This document shows positions 35,601-47,240 of a stretch of DNA of 64,000 nucleotides, one piece after another (the stretch's first letter is position 1; every line of letters begins with the position of its first letter). The DNA comes from Gordius sp. MW1. Lineage: Eukaryota; Nematomorpha; Gordioida; Gordea; Gordiidae. Location: positions 21,722,001 through 21,786,000 of the forward strand of contig OZ038530.1 of NCBI GenBank assembly GCA_964036665.1, given 5' to 3'. A model generated the notes under the pieces. That model did not search any database and was not told the origin of the DNA. It saw only the letters and a program-made list of their open reading frames with translations. Made by a program: the position numbers and the translations under genes.

Positions 35601-38600
35601 CAAATTAGTGCCATTGTATTTTATTAAACAATCATTTTTAACAGTCTTTTGTATTTATTTATTAACTAATGAAGAATGTAAATTTGCTTTTTATGTTAAA
35701 ACAATGGACATTGCAGAAAGATTAAGAATTTGTCAAATTCAAAATGATGGATGTAATGGTTCACATTTAACCATTTATATGTAACATATGACATGAGCAG
35801 TCTATGTATTATATGCTTATAACAGACGTAAAGCAAATCAGTGCCATCTCCATTTTGTTAAATAATCATTTAATAACAGATGAGAAGGTTATGTAGTCTA
35901 TGGTTTTATCAGTATTTTATAAACGGTTTTTTAATATCGAAAAGGAATTAAACGTAATATAAATTGATATGCTCATTTTCAAAATAATATTAGCAGATGG
36001 TACAGAAATTCTTGAATTTTAAAGTATTTATGATGTTGTTTAGATGTGTCACTAACTACAGACGTTATAACGGGGTTTTGTGGTGAGGATGAGACAGACC
36101 ATGCCCTGACGCTAGACGCCATCAAAAGGTCGGGTTTTACTCGAGTTTATCATTACGCCTATAGTCCCCGAGAAGTAAATATCAATTTTGTTTTTCAAAT
36201 TATATATATATAAATTAGTGCTCTAAAATCGGCTTGGTTTTGCTTGGTCGACCTTTTGTTAAGCCAAAGGTCGATCAAACAAAACCCAGCCGTTTTTACA
36301 ACACTAACATATATCTTTTTCAATATATTGCGTGTCTTTAATATAATACGAATTAAAACTTTCTTTTAAAACTTTGTAAGTGTATGAGTTGGTTCAAACC
36401 GACTAAATAAATCTTTTGATTAATTCTCATCGGGAGTGTTGTAAAAACGTAGAATAATATAATTTTCAATTAAAATAGCACACACGAAAAAAGAGTTAAT
36501 AATTTTAATCTTTTTACACGAATTCCTTTGTGTTGCTTAGCAAACTAGAGCTTATAAAACGTTGCTCGATGACGTTCCCGACGAAGTAAAGAAACGAAGG
36601 CTTCGAGAAATCATACAACTATCGCTGGACGTTGCCCAGCAAATTAACGCTTCTCTCGTAGGGAGCAGGCAATTGGTTTTAGTTGAAAAAGTAAGTTTAA
36701 ATAACCTTTTTTTACCTTTTTTGTAATTTATATTGTATTTAGATCCACTGAATTTGGGTAATATTAATTGCTATGCAATTTATGGGCTCGTTTTTTGTTG
36801 TCCGTCCGTTGTCTGTCCACCAAGTTACGGTGCCAGTTTTGTTACCTGGAGGTCTAGAGTTCAATCCCAGGAGAGGACGAATTTTTTTTTTAAATTAAAT
36901 TAATATTTTGTTCTTGTTAATACCATTGATATATGACTTTTTGACCGTCCGCTGGCTACTGACCGATGAAATATATTGATTTTCTAAGCATAAAACACAA
37001 CTTTGTTATTTCATTATCTATATAAATAACATAAAAACTTCTACCATTTTAATACGAGCGGGGTGTGAGTGGGTATAGCGCACGGCTTGTGTCCTGTAGG
37101 CTCGTGTTCAATCCCAGGAGAGGACGAATTTTTATTTTAATTAAATTAATATTTTGTTCTAGTTAATACCATTGATAAATGAATTTTTGACCGTCCGCTG
37201 GCTACTGACTAATGAAAAAATGACCATTGGCCAAATAAATCAAAATTTTATTTTTTCGTTTTTGAATTGGGTATATTAGGTTAACATTGATAATTACCCT
37301 ATGCCCTTTCCTACAAGGGCCTACGCCTCTACTGATATGGGTCCCTGTGCCCCTACAAAAGCCTATGCCTACTGATGTGGGTTCGAATCCCGGCGAGGGG
37401 AAATTTTTTTATTTTTTAAATTAATATTGTTCTTGTTAATACCATTTAACTTTTTAAATATTTGTATAAATTAATAATTAACTAATAATTTTGCATTTAA
37501 TACCCCCTATGGGCATTCTCGCCCCTTCCCACCTTTCTCGTCCATAAATTGCATAGCAAATATGCTACGTTTATACGGAGTATAGATGAGTCGTCCCCCC
37601 TTCCCTCCTCCCCTTCCCCCCTCTTCTTCCCCTCCCCTTCCCTTCTCCCCCTTCCCTTCCCTTCTCCCCCTTCCCACGAGGGCCTAAGGCCCGAGTTTTT
37701 TTTATAGCTTTCCATCTAGCGATTGGTTTGGTTGAAAAAGGAAATTTAAATAGATTTTTAATTGCTATGTTATTTATGGGCTCGCTTTTGTCCGTCCCGT
37801 CCTGTCCAATTTAGAGTTTTTCAATGATTGCGCTGTGGAAACTTAAACGAGTTTTTAATGCCTGTGCCTGTGGACGTATGCTTGTGTAAAAAACTTTTAT
37901 TTTGCTTTCGCAAATAGACTAGATTATGACCGCCGGTTGGCTTTAATTTCTTTCACCTCGCCTAAGCCCAAATGCCATAATTGTTTTTGGTCCTGACCAT
38001 AAATTTCTTTAGGCAACATATCTAGGTTGTTGCCTTATTTTTATAGCTTTCCATCTAGAATTCTCCAGGGAAGATAGGTATAAAGGGATGTTAATTTTAT
38101 TTTATGTGAATTAGCTCCTTTCTATCTTTATTGCCTAACTATTCTTATCGAGTATCAAACGTGGATAATATGCTTTTTTGATTTTATGACTTTAATATTT
38201 TTATCCATACTTCCAGGACAAGATAGTCAGGCTGGATATTTTAGGCAAACCAAGGTCGGCGTATAATTTTTATAAATTTATATGGTTTGTCTGCATCGAT
38301 TATGATATCATGAATTTAATAACAAAAATTTATGGTGTAAATTTTGGATTTTTCGTTTTAGACGAGTAAAAGATCTGACGGAGAATTAATGGGACGATGT
38401 GATAATGGTACTATAGTTATTTTTCCGAAACTCGAAATTCCGGCACTAAACGACACCAACGACATGACATATAAAATTCCGAAAATTGGAGATTTCGTAA
38501 CAGTTGATGTAAAATTTAAAATCACTTTGACTTTTAATTCAATATTTACTATTTCTCACTATAAAAAATTTACCTTTTTTTAAATTAAGATTTGTAAAAC

Positions 38601-38723
38601 TGTTTATTTTGTATTTTACAGATTCAATCCTGCTCCAGTTTGGTGCTCAAGGGCTTACCAATATTTATAACTACACTTCAGCCTTTTAATAAATTTCAAA
38701 AATACCCAGATCAAAAAAAATGA
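32648..38723 (+). CDS. CDK5RAP1: CDK5RAP1-like tRNA methylthiotransferase, complete, 11 exons
   Basis: Exons are 32648-32849, 32883-32986, 33024-33159, 33200-33440, 33866-33986, 34187-34492, 34861-35014, 36044-36174, 36541-36690, 38362-38508 and 38622-38723 (TGA). They join in frame to 597 residues; the human protein, as I recall it, is about 600. The family attaches a methylthio group to ms2i6A in mitochondrial tRNAs using two Fe-S clusters and S-adenosylmethionine. The N-terminal domain has Cys75 (YGCPMN), Cys111 ([10 protein letters not shown]) and Cys149 (GCMAERL). The radical-SAM motif is Cys234, Cys238 and Cys241 ([11 protein letters not shown]). Later landmarks are [31 protein letters not shown] and GFCGE, then a TRAM-like end. 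A basic N-terminus could be a mitochondrial targeting signal. The first three introns are only 33, 37 and 40 bp. Confidence 0.93.
32850..32882 (+). other. 33-bp intron
   Basis: It starts gttttata and ends tttgtttag. Removing it joins K-K to V-F-F-K-V-Y-G-C in exact register with the conserved region before the first iron-sulfur cysteine; reading through gives a stop within ten codons. It is near the lower limit for animal introns. Confidence 0.85.
35059..35254. mobile_element. MITE family B copy, nearly complete
   Basis: The left end gcgttgtaaaaagacctggg and right end ataacctaggtcacaacac are inverted, flanked by TA-rich sequence (tatatta and tatatta). The internal text ttggtctgtttttctcagtc then gacctctaagc is shared by copies at 56824 and 57520. 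A TA target duplication, as for Tc1/mariner elements, is compatible but not proven. Confidence 0.65.
35367..35807. mobile_element. MITE family C copy, complete
   Basis: The termini catagactagatagactgc and gagcagtctatg are inverted, about 440 bp apart, with no coding frame. The same interior is present at 56120-56554 and, split by a LINE, at 38846-39664. It lies in an intron of the CDK5RAP1-like gene. Confidence 0.75.
36218..36306. mobile_element. MITE family B short copy
   Basis: An internally deleted copy: gtgctctaaaatcggcttgg on the left and cccagccgtttttacaacac on the right, with ttggtcgaccttt and aaaggtcgatcaa pairing in the middle to make an almost complete palindrome. Confidence 0.65.
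36765..37460 (+). repeat. Cluster of tRNA-like SINE copies
   Basis: Three heads occur in series: gagttcaatcccaggagagg near 36848, a fuller head at 37056-37130 with ggtatagcgcacggcttgtg and gtgttcaatcccagg, and gtgggttcgaatcccggcga near 37378. Each is followed by a T-rich run, attaatattttgttct and gttaataccattga. The first two then carry gaccgtccgctggctactga. The cluster starts with the widespread attgctatgcaat motif. All lie in the 1.7-kb penultimate-region intron of the CDK5RAP1-like gene. Confidence 0.7.
37497..37705. repeat. Purine/pyrimidine repeat family E, reverse orientation
   Basis: The reverse of the copies at 21411 and 57945: taccccctatgggcattctc, ttgcatagcaaatatgctac, then a pyrimidine block and cacgagggcctaaggcccga. 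Confidence 0.7.
37755..37990. repeat. Repeat family D copy, reverse orientation
   Basis: It starts tttaattgctatgttattta and passes gtccgtcccgtcctgtccaa and ctttcgcaaatagactagat to cacctcgcctaagcccaaat, parallel to 25815-26040. Confidence 0.6.
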
Positions 38724-38845
38724 ATGCTGAAAATGGGTGAAAACATGCCTTTTTTTATTGTATTGTATCGCAAATTATAAATTATAAAGCATGATAATAA
38801 ATAGAGGCATGTATTTGCATGATAATCGATGTTTAATTGTTGTAT

Positions 38846-39664
38846 GCATAAACTAAATAGACTGCTCTTGTCATATGTTTCATATGGTAAATTGTGTACC
38901 ATTAAATCCACCATTATTAATTTAACTATTTCCCATCTCTTTCTGCAGTGTATCTTCTTCTTCTTCGTAGTTTTAAGGCCGTTTTCCAGGATCTCCTGGG
39001 TTGGCCTGTTTTCCCCTAATCCATTTCCTCCATTTTATCAATCATGAGAATCGTGATTTGTCAGGCCCATTTTTTCCATGTCGTTAGCTAGAACAGACGC
39101 CCATGTTGATTTCGGCCTCCCGCGCTGTTTCTTTCCAGATACTTTCATGGAAGTACATCTCTTCACCCAGTCGTCGTCATTCTTCCGCTCCACATGTCCA
39201 AACCATCTTAGCCATTTTTCCGGATGACCTCGTTGATTGGCTCGATCCCGATCCTTTCTCTGAGTTTTTTGCTTGTCATTCTTTCCCGTAGCGACACGTT
39301 TGACATCCATCTTATCATACGCATTTCTGTGCTTTCCAATTTGACTTTATTGTTTCACCCATTGTTAAAACAAAAAAGTGAATTTACCTTCCTCATTAGT
39401 TAATAAATAAAGAAGAATGTTAATAATTGTTTATTGAATAAAATGTACATGGCATTAAATTGCTTTAACATCACATCATTACAGTATGTTTATTTACTTT
39501 TTTAAATGATATAAATTTTGAAATGCTGTTTTAAATTTTAACTAGTTTAATAGTCTTTTATTGCGTTTTAAAAACACTTTAATTCTTTCCCTATTCGTGC
39601 ACATTAAAAAATGGCAAAAAATGATACACTTATTTAAAGTTGATGAGCAGTTATTCAAGTCTTT
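38846..39664. mobile_element. MITE family C copy, interrupted by a LINE fragment
   Basis: Reverse-oriented relative to 56120. It runs from gcataaactaaatagactgc to tttctgcagtg, is broken by LINE sequence, and resumes at ccattgttaaaacaaaaaag to end gagcagttattcaagtcttt. Comparison with the uninterrupted copy at 56120-56554 shows where the LINE went in. Confidence 0.75.
38949..39358 (-). mobile_element. LINE 3' end fragment inserted in a MITE
   Basis: On the minus strand it encodes a reverse-transcriptase C-terminal tail: WLRWFGHVERKND, then a basic GKKQRGRPKSTW. It ends in a gaagaagaagaagat tail, typical of simple-repeat LINE 3' ends. It is 5'-truncated, as usual for target-primed insertions. 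The RLRWYGH-type motif relates it to the LINE at 9754 and the fragment at 54240, but sequence differences suggest another family. Confidence 0.75.
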
Positions 39665-39828
39665 GATTGTGTTATGTTCAGGTCTTATAAAAAATATTAT
39701 AATATATATATATATGAATTTAATTTAATTTTAGAACTTGAGATAGAATTTTGGAAACCTATATTCTGATTATATACCATTGACTTTTACTATTTATAGA
39801 TTAAAAAAAAAGTTATTTTGTGAAAACT

Positions 39829-42070
39829 ATGCCCTTTAAACATAAGGAAAAACCTATTTCAACTGCAACGGATGTCAAAAAATTTTACATCGATACAATG
39901 GCTTCTTTAGATAGTAAGGATTTAATTTTGTTTTAATTATATTTTGTGATAATTTTATCGTGTTTCAAATATTAGATAGTTTTTTTCTATTTCGAAATTT
40001 AGCGTTAAATAAAACATTTATTTATGCTAGAAAAATCCATAACGATATCCTATGATGCCTTAGGGAAGATGGTCAAGAGAGTTAAGAAAGTCTACCCTCA
40101 TGGTGAACCAAAATTTTTTTATTTTATAGTTATCATTTAGATTAAATATTTAAAAGTGTGGAAGAGTACTAAATAAAAAAAATTGAACAGCACCATTTTA
40201 TCACCATCTTTAAATCTTGACTATGACTATCAGAGGTCAAATTTGCGTTTTTCTGCCCGAACTCGGCCCTGTCGAATTTTAAAACTTAATTGCCCGCCCG
40301 AACCCTTCTAAGTGTCCGCCCGGCAGTGCCCGAATCATTATTTGTAAAAATTTTAAATTTTGTTTATATTTTTTTTTGCATAAAAACTACGATTCATAGA
40401 TATAACAAAATAACAACTTTAAAAAAATCTCTTTATGTCCGAATTGCCCGAATCCTGTTAAAGTGCACGCCCGAAAGTCTAATTTACTATAGTTGTCCGG
40501 CCCGCGGGCTGGGCTTTTCTGGTATCTGATGACTATGTGTCATCCATCTCGAAAGTTTGAGCTAAAAGCTTATCTATAACTAAGTCTAGCGAAAATAGGA
40601 AGAAAATAAAGACCACCAAAAAGTTTTGAAAAATACTATTTTTTGAGATTTTATTATTAATCTATTGATGTTTTATCATAATTAATCTTTACCGTAACAT
40701 GAAATTTTGAAACTAAGTAAATGACGTCGCCAGTGTTAAACTTGACGCAAAGTTTATGCATCAAGCAGCAACTGTATTATTGGAGAAAACTCTGCAAGGC
40801 TTTTTGTCCGAAACCCCTTACAACCCAGAAAAATGGAGCCACGCTTTGGTACGAACTAACTAAAATCGCCTATTTTTTTAATCATTTTAATTTCTGAAAC
40901 TAATAATAAGAATTTTATTTGTAATCTTAAGTTGCAGTCTATGGGTCACGACGGTCATCATATGGGCAAAACATTTTGGTGTAACTTAGGCTCGGAAGTG
41001 GCCATGGATTGCATAAAATACCCACCTTGTCCCAAATTTTTTGGTGGAAATATCGGGTAATGGTTTTGCGTCAATTACATATATACTTATGTTTTATACA
41101 AATTTTGTGTGACCATTTTATGAAACAATCCTTATTAAGTTATTCTTAAATTTGCTTGTTTGGGGCTTTACTTTACACCTTTATATAACTCAAACAAAAG
41201 TGCAAAAAATAACAAATATACAAAAAACTATAATATATCTATGACTAGCTGTTTAATTAGAATAACTAGCATCATTAACACACTATCCATGTAGCGTGGC
41301 TTCAACAGCCTTGTAAAGTTAAACAATCGATTATATGTAGGCTTTACCATCAAAAATCCAAGGTAATAAACGATTTAACCTCGAAACCAACACCCATCGT
41401 ACGGCATGGATTTGCGGATGATAGGAAAAAAAACCGAATCCCTCAGCGGCCATCTGAATTGGGTTCTAGAGTCAAACACGAACCAAATTTCTCGGGTACA
41501 GACGCTAAGGTATCGCACAATTCATCGGCATTGAATCTTGAAGTCCAAACTCTGTTAAGCGACCTGATCGACCTTTGGAATGCCAATAGCCGACTACCGG
41601 TTTCCTTGTGGCGTCTGGTCATAGATCCGACGTCATTCGAAAACACCGTTCTCAATATCTTCCATTGTAGTTTTTTGCTCAAAGATAGTTTAGTAGACGT
41701 GTGGTGGCCGTCTCCCAATAGCAAATCCACTCTGGGCTACTCAAAAGGTGGCTCCGACCTGACTCTAAGGTCCAAACCACATCCCTTAATACAACCGTTG
41801 GTGGAAACCATGGATCTAGCTTCTTCGAGGCTGACACAAGATGGTAAGAGGGTTGGTAGTCGTAATAATACTTTTACCTTCCTCGAAATGACCAAGGAAC
41901 AGTGGGGCGGGTTGAGGCAAACGGTTGCTGAAATGCGTAAAGATGGGGTCTCTTGCCTATCGGAGCGCAAACTTGGGTCTTGCGACAGTACCAAAATTAA
42001 GAAATCACATTACTTCATGGAAAAATACAACTTTGAAAAGATGATGGAACATAGTAGATTGGGTCTTTAA
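39829..42070 (+). CDS. NSMCE4: Nse4-like kleisin of the SMC5/6 complex, five exons
   Basis: Exons are 39829-39913, 40031-40102, 40718-40848, 40938-41056 and 41341-42070 (TAA). All introns are GT-AG and phases are consistent, giving 378 residues. Nse4 bridges the SMC5 and SMC6 heads in the complex that maintains chromosomes and repairs DNA. The N-terminal half has the kleisin pattern VNDVASVKLDAKFM (compare the family's TREAALDAQFL) and later FWCNLGSEVAMDC and PKFFGGN, matching the WxxLG and FMLGPL positions. The strongest match is in the last exon: RLVIDPTSFENTVLNIFHC then SFLLKD, the Nse4 C-terminal domain that contacts SMC5. A final F-x-F-L-E-M-T-x-E-Q-W segment matches the family's SLTLQEW region. 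Identity rests on family memory; the N-terminal exons are weakly conserved. Confidence 0.8.
40232..40525. mobile_element. Degraded family F element in an Nse4 intron
   Basis: G/C-rich arms, tgcccgaactcggccctgtc on the left and ggcccgcgggctgggctttt on the right, surround AT-rich filler. The outer ends (tatcagaggtc and tctgatga) are poor matches to the tagagg consensus. Confidence 0.4.
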
Positions 42071-42537
42071 AATTTATTAATAATAATGTTTTCCTCTAAG
42101 AGTAGCAGAATTATTTTATCAGGCGCATGGAAAATACTGCAATATTATCTTAAGGAATTAATTTTTCATAATTTCTTCATAATTATACTATAATGGTAAA
42201 ATAAATTGCTTATCAAATAAATAAATTTTAATCCTTAAATATGTATTGTCATCTCTGACTTATTTTGTTTTAATATGTATTAAACAATGATTCTTGATTA
42301 ATTTGCATATTCACAACAAAATTAAGAAATTAAAGCTAAAAAGTTTAATTTATTAACTTCTTCTCAAACATTATATTTCTATCTATTATATAATTCTATC
42401 GAGGGTCGCCTAATAGCCTATGACTGAGATTCGCAAATTGTTGATTTATATGTTTTATCAATTAAAAATACGCACTTATTAAAACTTATATAAAATCGCT
42501 AAATGTAATTGTATAATATTAATTATTGTGATGGGTA
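42071..42537. other. Nse4 3' flank
   Basis: AATAAA at 42217-42222, within aaataaataaattt, is a likely polyadenylation signal about 150 bp past the stop codon. No other feature is recognised before the LTR. Confidence 0.45.
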
Positions 42538-42652
42538 TGTTAGAATAATATATCGATAGAACTATTACAACAAAACGACTATGATTATAGAACAATGACA
42601 ATATATGTATGCATCAGGAATGCAGTATTTATATCAATAACAATATATTACA
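42538..42652 (-). repeat. 3' LTR of the Gypsy element, about 115 bp
   Basis: On the minus strand it begins TGTAATATATTG and ends TTCTAACA, with the standard TG...CA boundaries, directly after the purine tract. It contains TATAAATACTGC, a plausible TATA box. No second LTR is present in the window, so its length cannot be confirmed by comparison. Confidence 0.65.
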
Positions 42653-43145
42653 ATCCCCCACAAGATTAATAGTCTTCTTCATATCTTTTCGGGGGTTGTC
42701 TAAGTCGCTGAGGTCTCGGCACTTTGCCTTGTTTGAATTCCCCAGCTGATTTCTAGCACTCTATTGACTTCTATAAATTGTCTATGGCTTCCCGTTAATG
42801 ATCTTTATGTTTTCCTTTTTTAGTCCGTCCTTCGGCCCAGACGTCGTAAAATTAATCATTTTTCTCAATAAATTGTTTGTGCCAACCTTTTATTTTTTAT
42901 TTTGACCCATTCTTTGTCTCCATCCTTAAAAGTGCCGTTCGAAAACTTTTAAATCATGATAATATTTTTGCTTCTAAGCATTATCGATAGTTGTCTTCTT
43001 GATTGAACGTCGTAATCAAAAGAAGCCAGGATTTTTATTTTGAGCATAAATTCACAAGGGGCTGCACTAGTAGTATTATGAGTGGTTAATCTGTGAGACA
43101 TAAGCACCTGAGCCAATGTTTTCTCATCGTCTCCATTTGTCCTAA

Positions 43146-43408
43146 CCATAGACTAAATAGACTGCTCATTGAGCATGCATACATATGAAAAATTTGAAGC
43201 CAAAAATGGTAGGCCATCTTGAAATAATTAACAACCGTAACAGGTAAATTATCTAGATGCTAATATAATTATATTTTATAGTTCATAGGAAAACAAACAA
43301 GGGATACAATGACATACTGTGCAGCTATAAACAAATATTAGTTTAACATGGCGGTCAAAAGTGGCATCACTTTTTTAAAGGGAATGAGCAGTCTCTTTAG
43401 TCTATGGT
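43146..43408. mobile_element. MITE related to family C inside the Gypsy remnant
   Basis: The termini ccatagactaaatagactgc and gagcagtctctttagtctat (ending tatgg) are inverted and 263 bp apart. The ends match family C but the interior (catgcatacatatgaaaaat and following) is only partly related. It lies downstream of the integrase region. Confidence 0.7.
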
Positions 43409-44787
43409 CCTAACGGTTGCGTGAAACCGTGATTTTTATGTCTTGTTAAATCTTTTGCATAATCCATTAGATAGGGATGATATAGGGATGTTCGTATATG
43501 CTTAATATCGTTGGTTTTTATAAATGTTGCCAACTCTTCTCGCGTGAATTGACAACTTTATAAGTCACTAAATCTCTATGCAGTTCCGATCGCGCAAACC
43601 CGGATGTAACGAATTTAGAATTTTTACCTCGGGCCATTCTGAATAGGCATTGACCAACACCAGCCAGTATTTGTAGTTTATAGGTCCTGCCAAATCAATA
43701 TGTACACGATCCATTGGTTCCTCCATGAGGGATGGGCTAGAAGATTTTATCATAATAGGTCGGTTTCGTTGGCAGCCTTTATATTTGTCAACATAATTCT
43801 CAATATCTTCGTTGATCTTTGGCCACCATCAACAAGATTTTGCTAGATGAACTATTCATTATATATTCCCGAGTGTCCCCGTATGTAAATTTTCTAGCAA
43901 TATTTGGTCTAACTTTTTTGGGACTTCTAACCGGTTTTGCCAATATATTAAATTATTTTCAAGCGGTAACTCATCTTTCTTCGGGTAAAATGATCTCCGA
44001 ATAGTTGCATCATTGATAGGTTTGCTCTAATTCCAAAGAATCAAATCAATAACAGGACCCAATCTTGGGTCCCTTCTTGTTTCATCCACCACTACTTAGA
44101 AAACTTTAAATCTTTAATCATGTCTATGTGAAAGTCGTCACTATTCTCTAGTCGAGATAATGTATCCGCGATTTGATTTGTCTTCGCATAAATATACTCA
44201 ACCCTATAGTCATAGACCATTAATCAAAACATCTTTGTAATCGCAGGTTGCAATTATAGTATGCTCGTTTCGACAAAAAATATATTGTAATGATTAATGA
44301 TATGTTTTTAATATGAATGTCCTCCCATAAACATATTGGTGAAATTTTTTAACAACATACCCAAAGCTTCCTGTCAATAATGGAATATCCCTTTTATGCT
44401 TCTCTTAAACCACTTGATGCATTGGCAATAGCCTTTATTGCCCAGCCGGCTCCACGTGTATTAAAATCGCCCCCAATCCTATTTTACAAGCATCTATATA
44501 GAAAACTATCGGGATTCTTAACGAAAGGGGAACAACGCTGTTTTCATTTTTTAAAATGATCTTCCTCCTCCTTTTCTCATCCCTATTTAGACTTCTTTTA
44601 AAAGGTTGTGTAACGGAATACATTGTGGTTGCAACATAGGTATAAATTTGCCTAAACACGTTAATAGCAGCAAAAACCCTAAAATTTGGATTAATTTTTA
44701 AAGCGGATTTGCTTATGGGTCATTTACAATACCTTTAGGAAATGTTTTCTTCCGTGGGTGGAATACCTGTAGAACTATCCCTATGGA

Positions 44788-47240
44788 AAATATTCGAGAT
44801 TCGATTCGGGATTCGATTCAAAATTTCGTATCGAATTTGAATCCTTGTGTGTAAATTTTGAATCAAATATTTTATTGTTGAGATTCGAATCGAATCTTTA
44901 AAAAGGATTCAAGGAATTATTTACTTTAAATTTATTTTAGACGAGAGGAATATATTAGATTTTTATCTTTCCGCAATTTTTCCTTAATCATTGAATTCAA
45001 AATTTATAAGCATACCTAGGATGTATTAAAAATTATTTTTAACATATGATATGGACTTCAGCTTCCAAAAAATCTCCAATATTTGTGCTAACATTTTAGG
45101 TCAATCGTTATTTAATGTTTATTATTATTTTTGTACTCTATTATACTCTAACATAAATTAGACTGGTCAACAAATAATGGACTTATAAATTCAATCGACA
45201 GATTGTTTGCAGATTTTGGTTGTTGGCATATATTTTTAGTTTATTCCTATAAGTCAACTTTTCGAAATATTTGCTGCTAGGCTTACTACCTCAAGTAGAA
45301 TTTTAGTTTAATAAATTTAATTTATAAATGAAGGGGAGAGATCCATTAAATTTTTTTTTCTTGCCCTAGCTCTATTAATTTTTGATATACATTTATCTCA
45401 ATCTTTTTGCATTGAAAATTTCCTCAGACTTAAGGTCGCCCTCCCTTTCCTTTAATGCTAAGAATTAAGTGTGTGTTGTTGTTTACTTATACTACTACTA
45501 CTAGAGACCTGCAAGGCCCGGTCCGCGGACTAAAAGCCTGGGCCGGGCTTCTTCTGTTAAAATAATATAACTAAACCGGCTCGGGCCAGGTCCAGATATA
45601 CATAAGGCCCTTTAAAAGCCCGTTACAAAATCAATTGAATTTTTCTTTGTGTTTTATAATTTACTAGCTGACCCGGCAAACGTTGTTTTGCTAAAAATAC
45701 AATTTCCTCTAATATAATAAAATTCGAGAAAACTTCAGCCTTGTATTTTTGACGTCATTATATATGATGCTATAAATGAAACTGGCCCGGAAATGTCCGA
45801 TATTTTTAAAATGAAAAGGTATTTTAGGAATCTGGAAAAGCTATTTTACCCCTGGCCGCCCTGGGCATCTACGGCTAAATTTTCGCGCGAATCGGGCAGT
45901 AAGTTTCAGAGCTTAGCCCTTTTTTAAAACGAAATGTCCGATATTTTTAAAACGAAAAGGTATTTTAGGAATCTGAAAGATCGACCACGTGATAATAATG
46001 GCAAAAATTGCATAATTTAAATTTTATTTATTTAGTTTAAAATGATTTTGACCGTATACTGTAACATTTTTATTATACTTTTAAATATCTAATTCGAGAA
46101 AACTTCAACCTTGTATGTATGACGTCATTATTGTATATGATGCTATAAATGAAACTGCCCGGGAAATGTCCGATATGTTTAAAACTAAAAGGAATTTTAG
46201 GATTCTGAAAAAGCTATTTTACCCCTGGCCGCCCTGGGCATCTATGGCTAAATTTTCGCGCGAATCGGGCCGGTAGTTTCAGAATTTAGCCCTTATCCAC
46301 ATACATACAATATACATAGACTTTACTTTATATATATAGATAAGCAAAGGTTTATTTTTATGTTCCAATTTATAATTATATTTGATGTTTATTAAATTAA
46401 CAAGGATTTAAAGGATTTCTCTCCCCTAGATTTATAACAAATTTTTCAAATTAAAATGTTACCCATTAATTTGCAAGATGTTGACGTTTTAAAAAGGTGG
46501 AACTCGTTGTTTTTAGCAACTTTTACAGCAAATATTTCAAAATCTTGAAGTTAGGAAAAAAATTAAACATATACTCTTGATCACCGCAAAACTCTACCAA
46601 AATCTAACAGTTTGCCGTATTTTTCTTGTCGAACCGTGTTTTTTGAACATAAATAATATATTTTAATATGCATTAACTTTAATGCCGAGATCTTATTTAA
46701 ATACATAACCATATAGATTTATAATTAAACAAGATAATACGTTGCACGAGTACCGCAAACTAAATAATAAGTAAACTCGAATTAACGCCATCTAACCGAA
46801 ATTTTTAACAAGAGACTATGTTAAATTTAGATAATTTTGATACAGAAGAAAAAGTTAATGGAGTTGGACCATTTCACACATCATAAATCATCCAATTATG
46901 CCACCGGCGATCATTGAAAATTTTTTTTTTATAAAACAAACAAAACTTGACTAAAAAACAATACTTCATTGTTTCAGAGATATCTATATTTTATCCTTTT
47001 CGCCTTTAATATATTTAATCTTTGTATTTTTATAAATAAATTTAGAAATTTTTAATAAATTAATGCGATATTTAGGAACTAAAAACTTAAAAAATTTTCG
47101 AATCGAATTCTAATCTTAAAATTTGTTTCGAATTGAATTCGAATCTTTATTTTAATATTCGACGAATCTCGAATCGAATATTTTTTTAAATAAAATTTTC
47201 GAATCCGAATCAAATACTAAAAATATTCGATTCGAAATCC
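44788..47240. mobile_element. 2.45-kb insertion with attcgattcga-rich inverted ends
   Basis: The left end aatattcgagattcgattcg and the right end atattcgattcgaaatc are inverted and rich in the ATTCGA motif for about 100 bp on each side. The interior holds a family F fragment (45502-45625) and two partial copies of the ggcggcc-core repeat (45670-46340). I see no transposase. It separates two parts of one Gypsy reverse transcriptase, which defines it as an insertion. Confidence 0.6.
45670..46340. repeat. Dispersed repeat starting agctgacccggcaaacg, two partial copies
   Basis: Two successive copies share ttcgagaaaacttcagcctt, gacgtcattat, tgaaactg-ccgg-aaatgtc, gccgccctgggcatcta and gcgcgaatcgggc. 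The second ends tttatatatatagataag. The reverse of this text lies at 22110-22320. Confidence 0.65.

Noticed and set aside
38217..38254. Extra CDK5RAP1 exon after an acceptor at 38216
   Set aside because: It reads [12 protein letters not shown] but leaves the wrong phase for the next exon, and the flanking exons join directly in register with the human protein.
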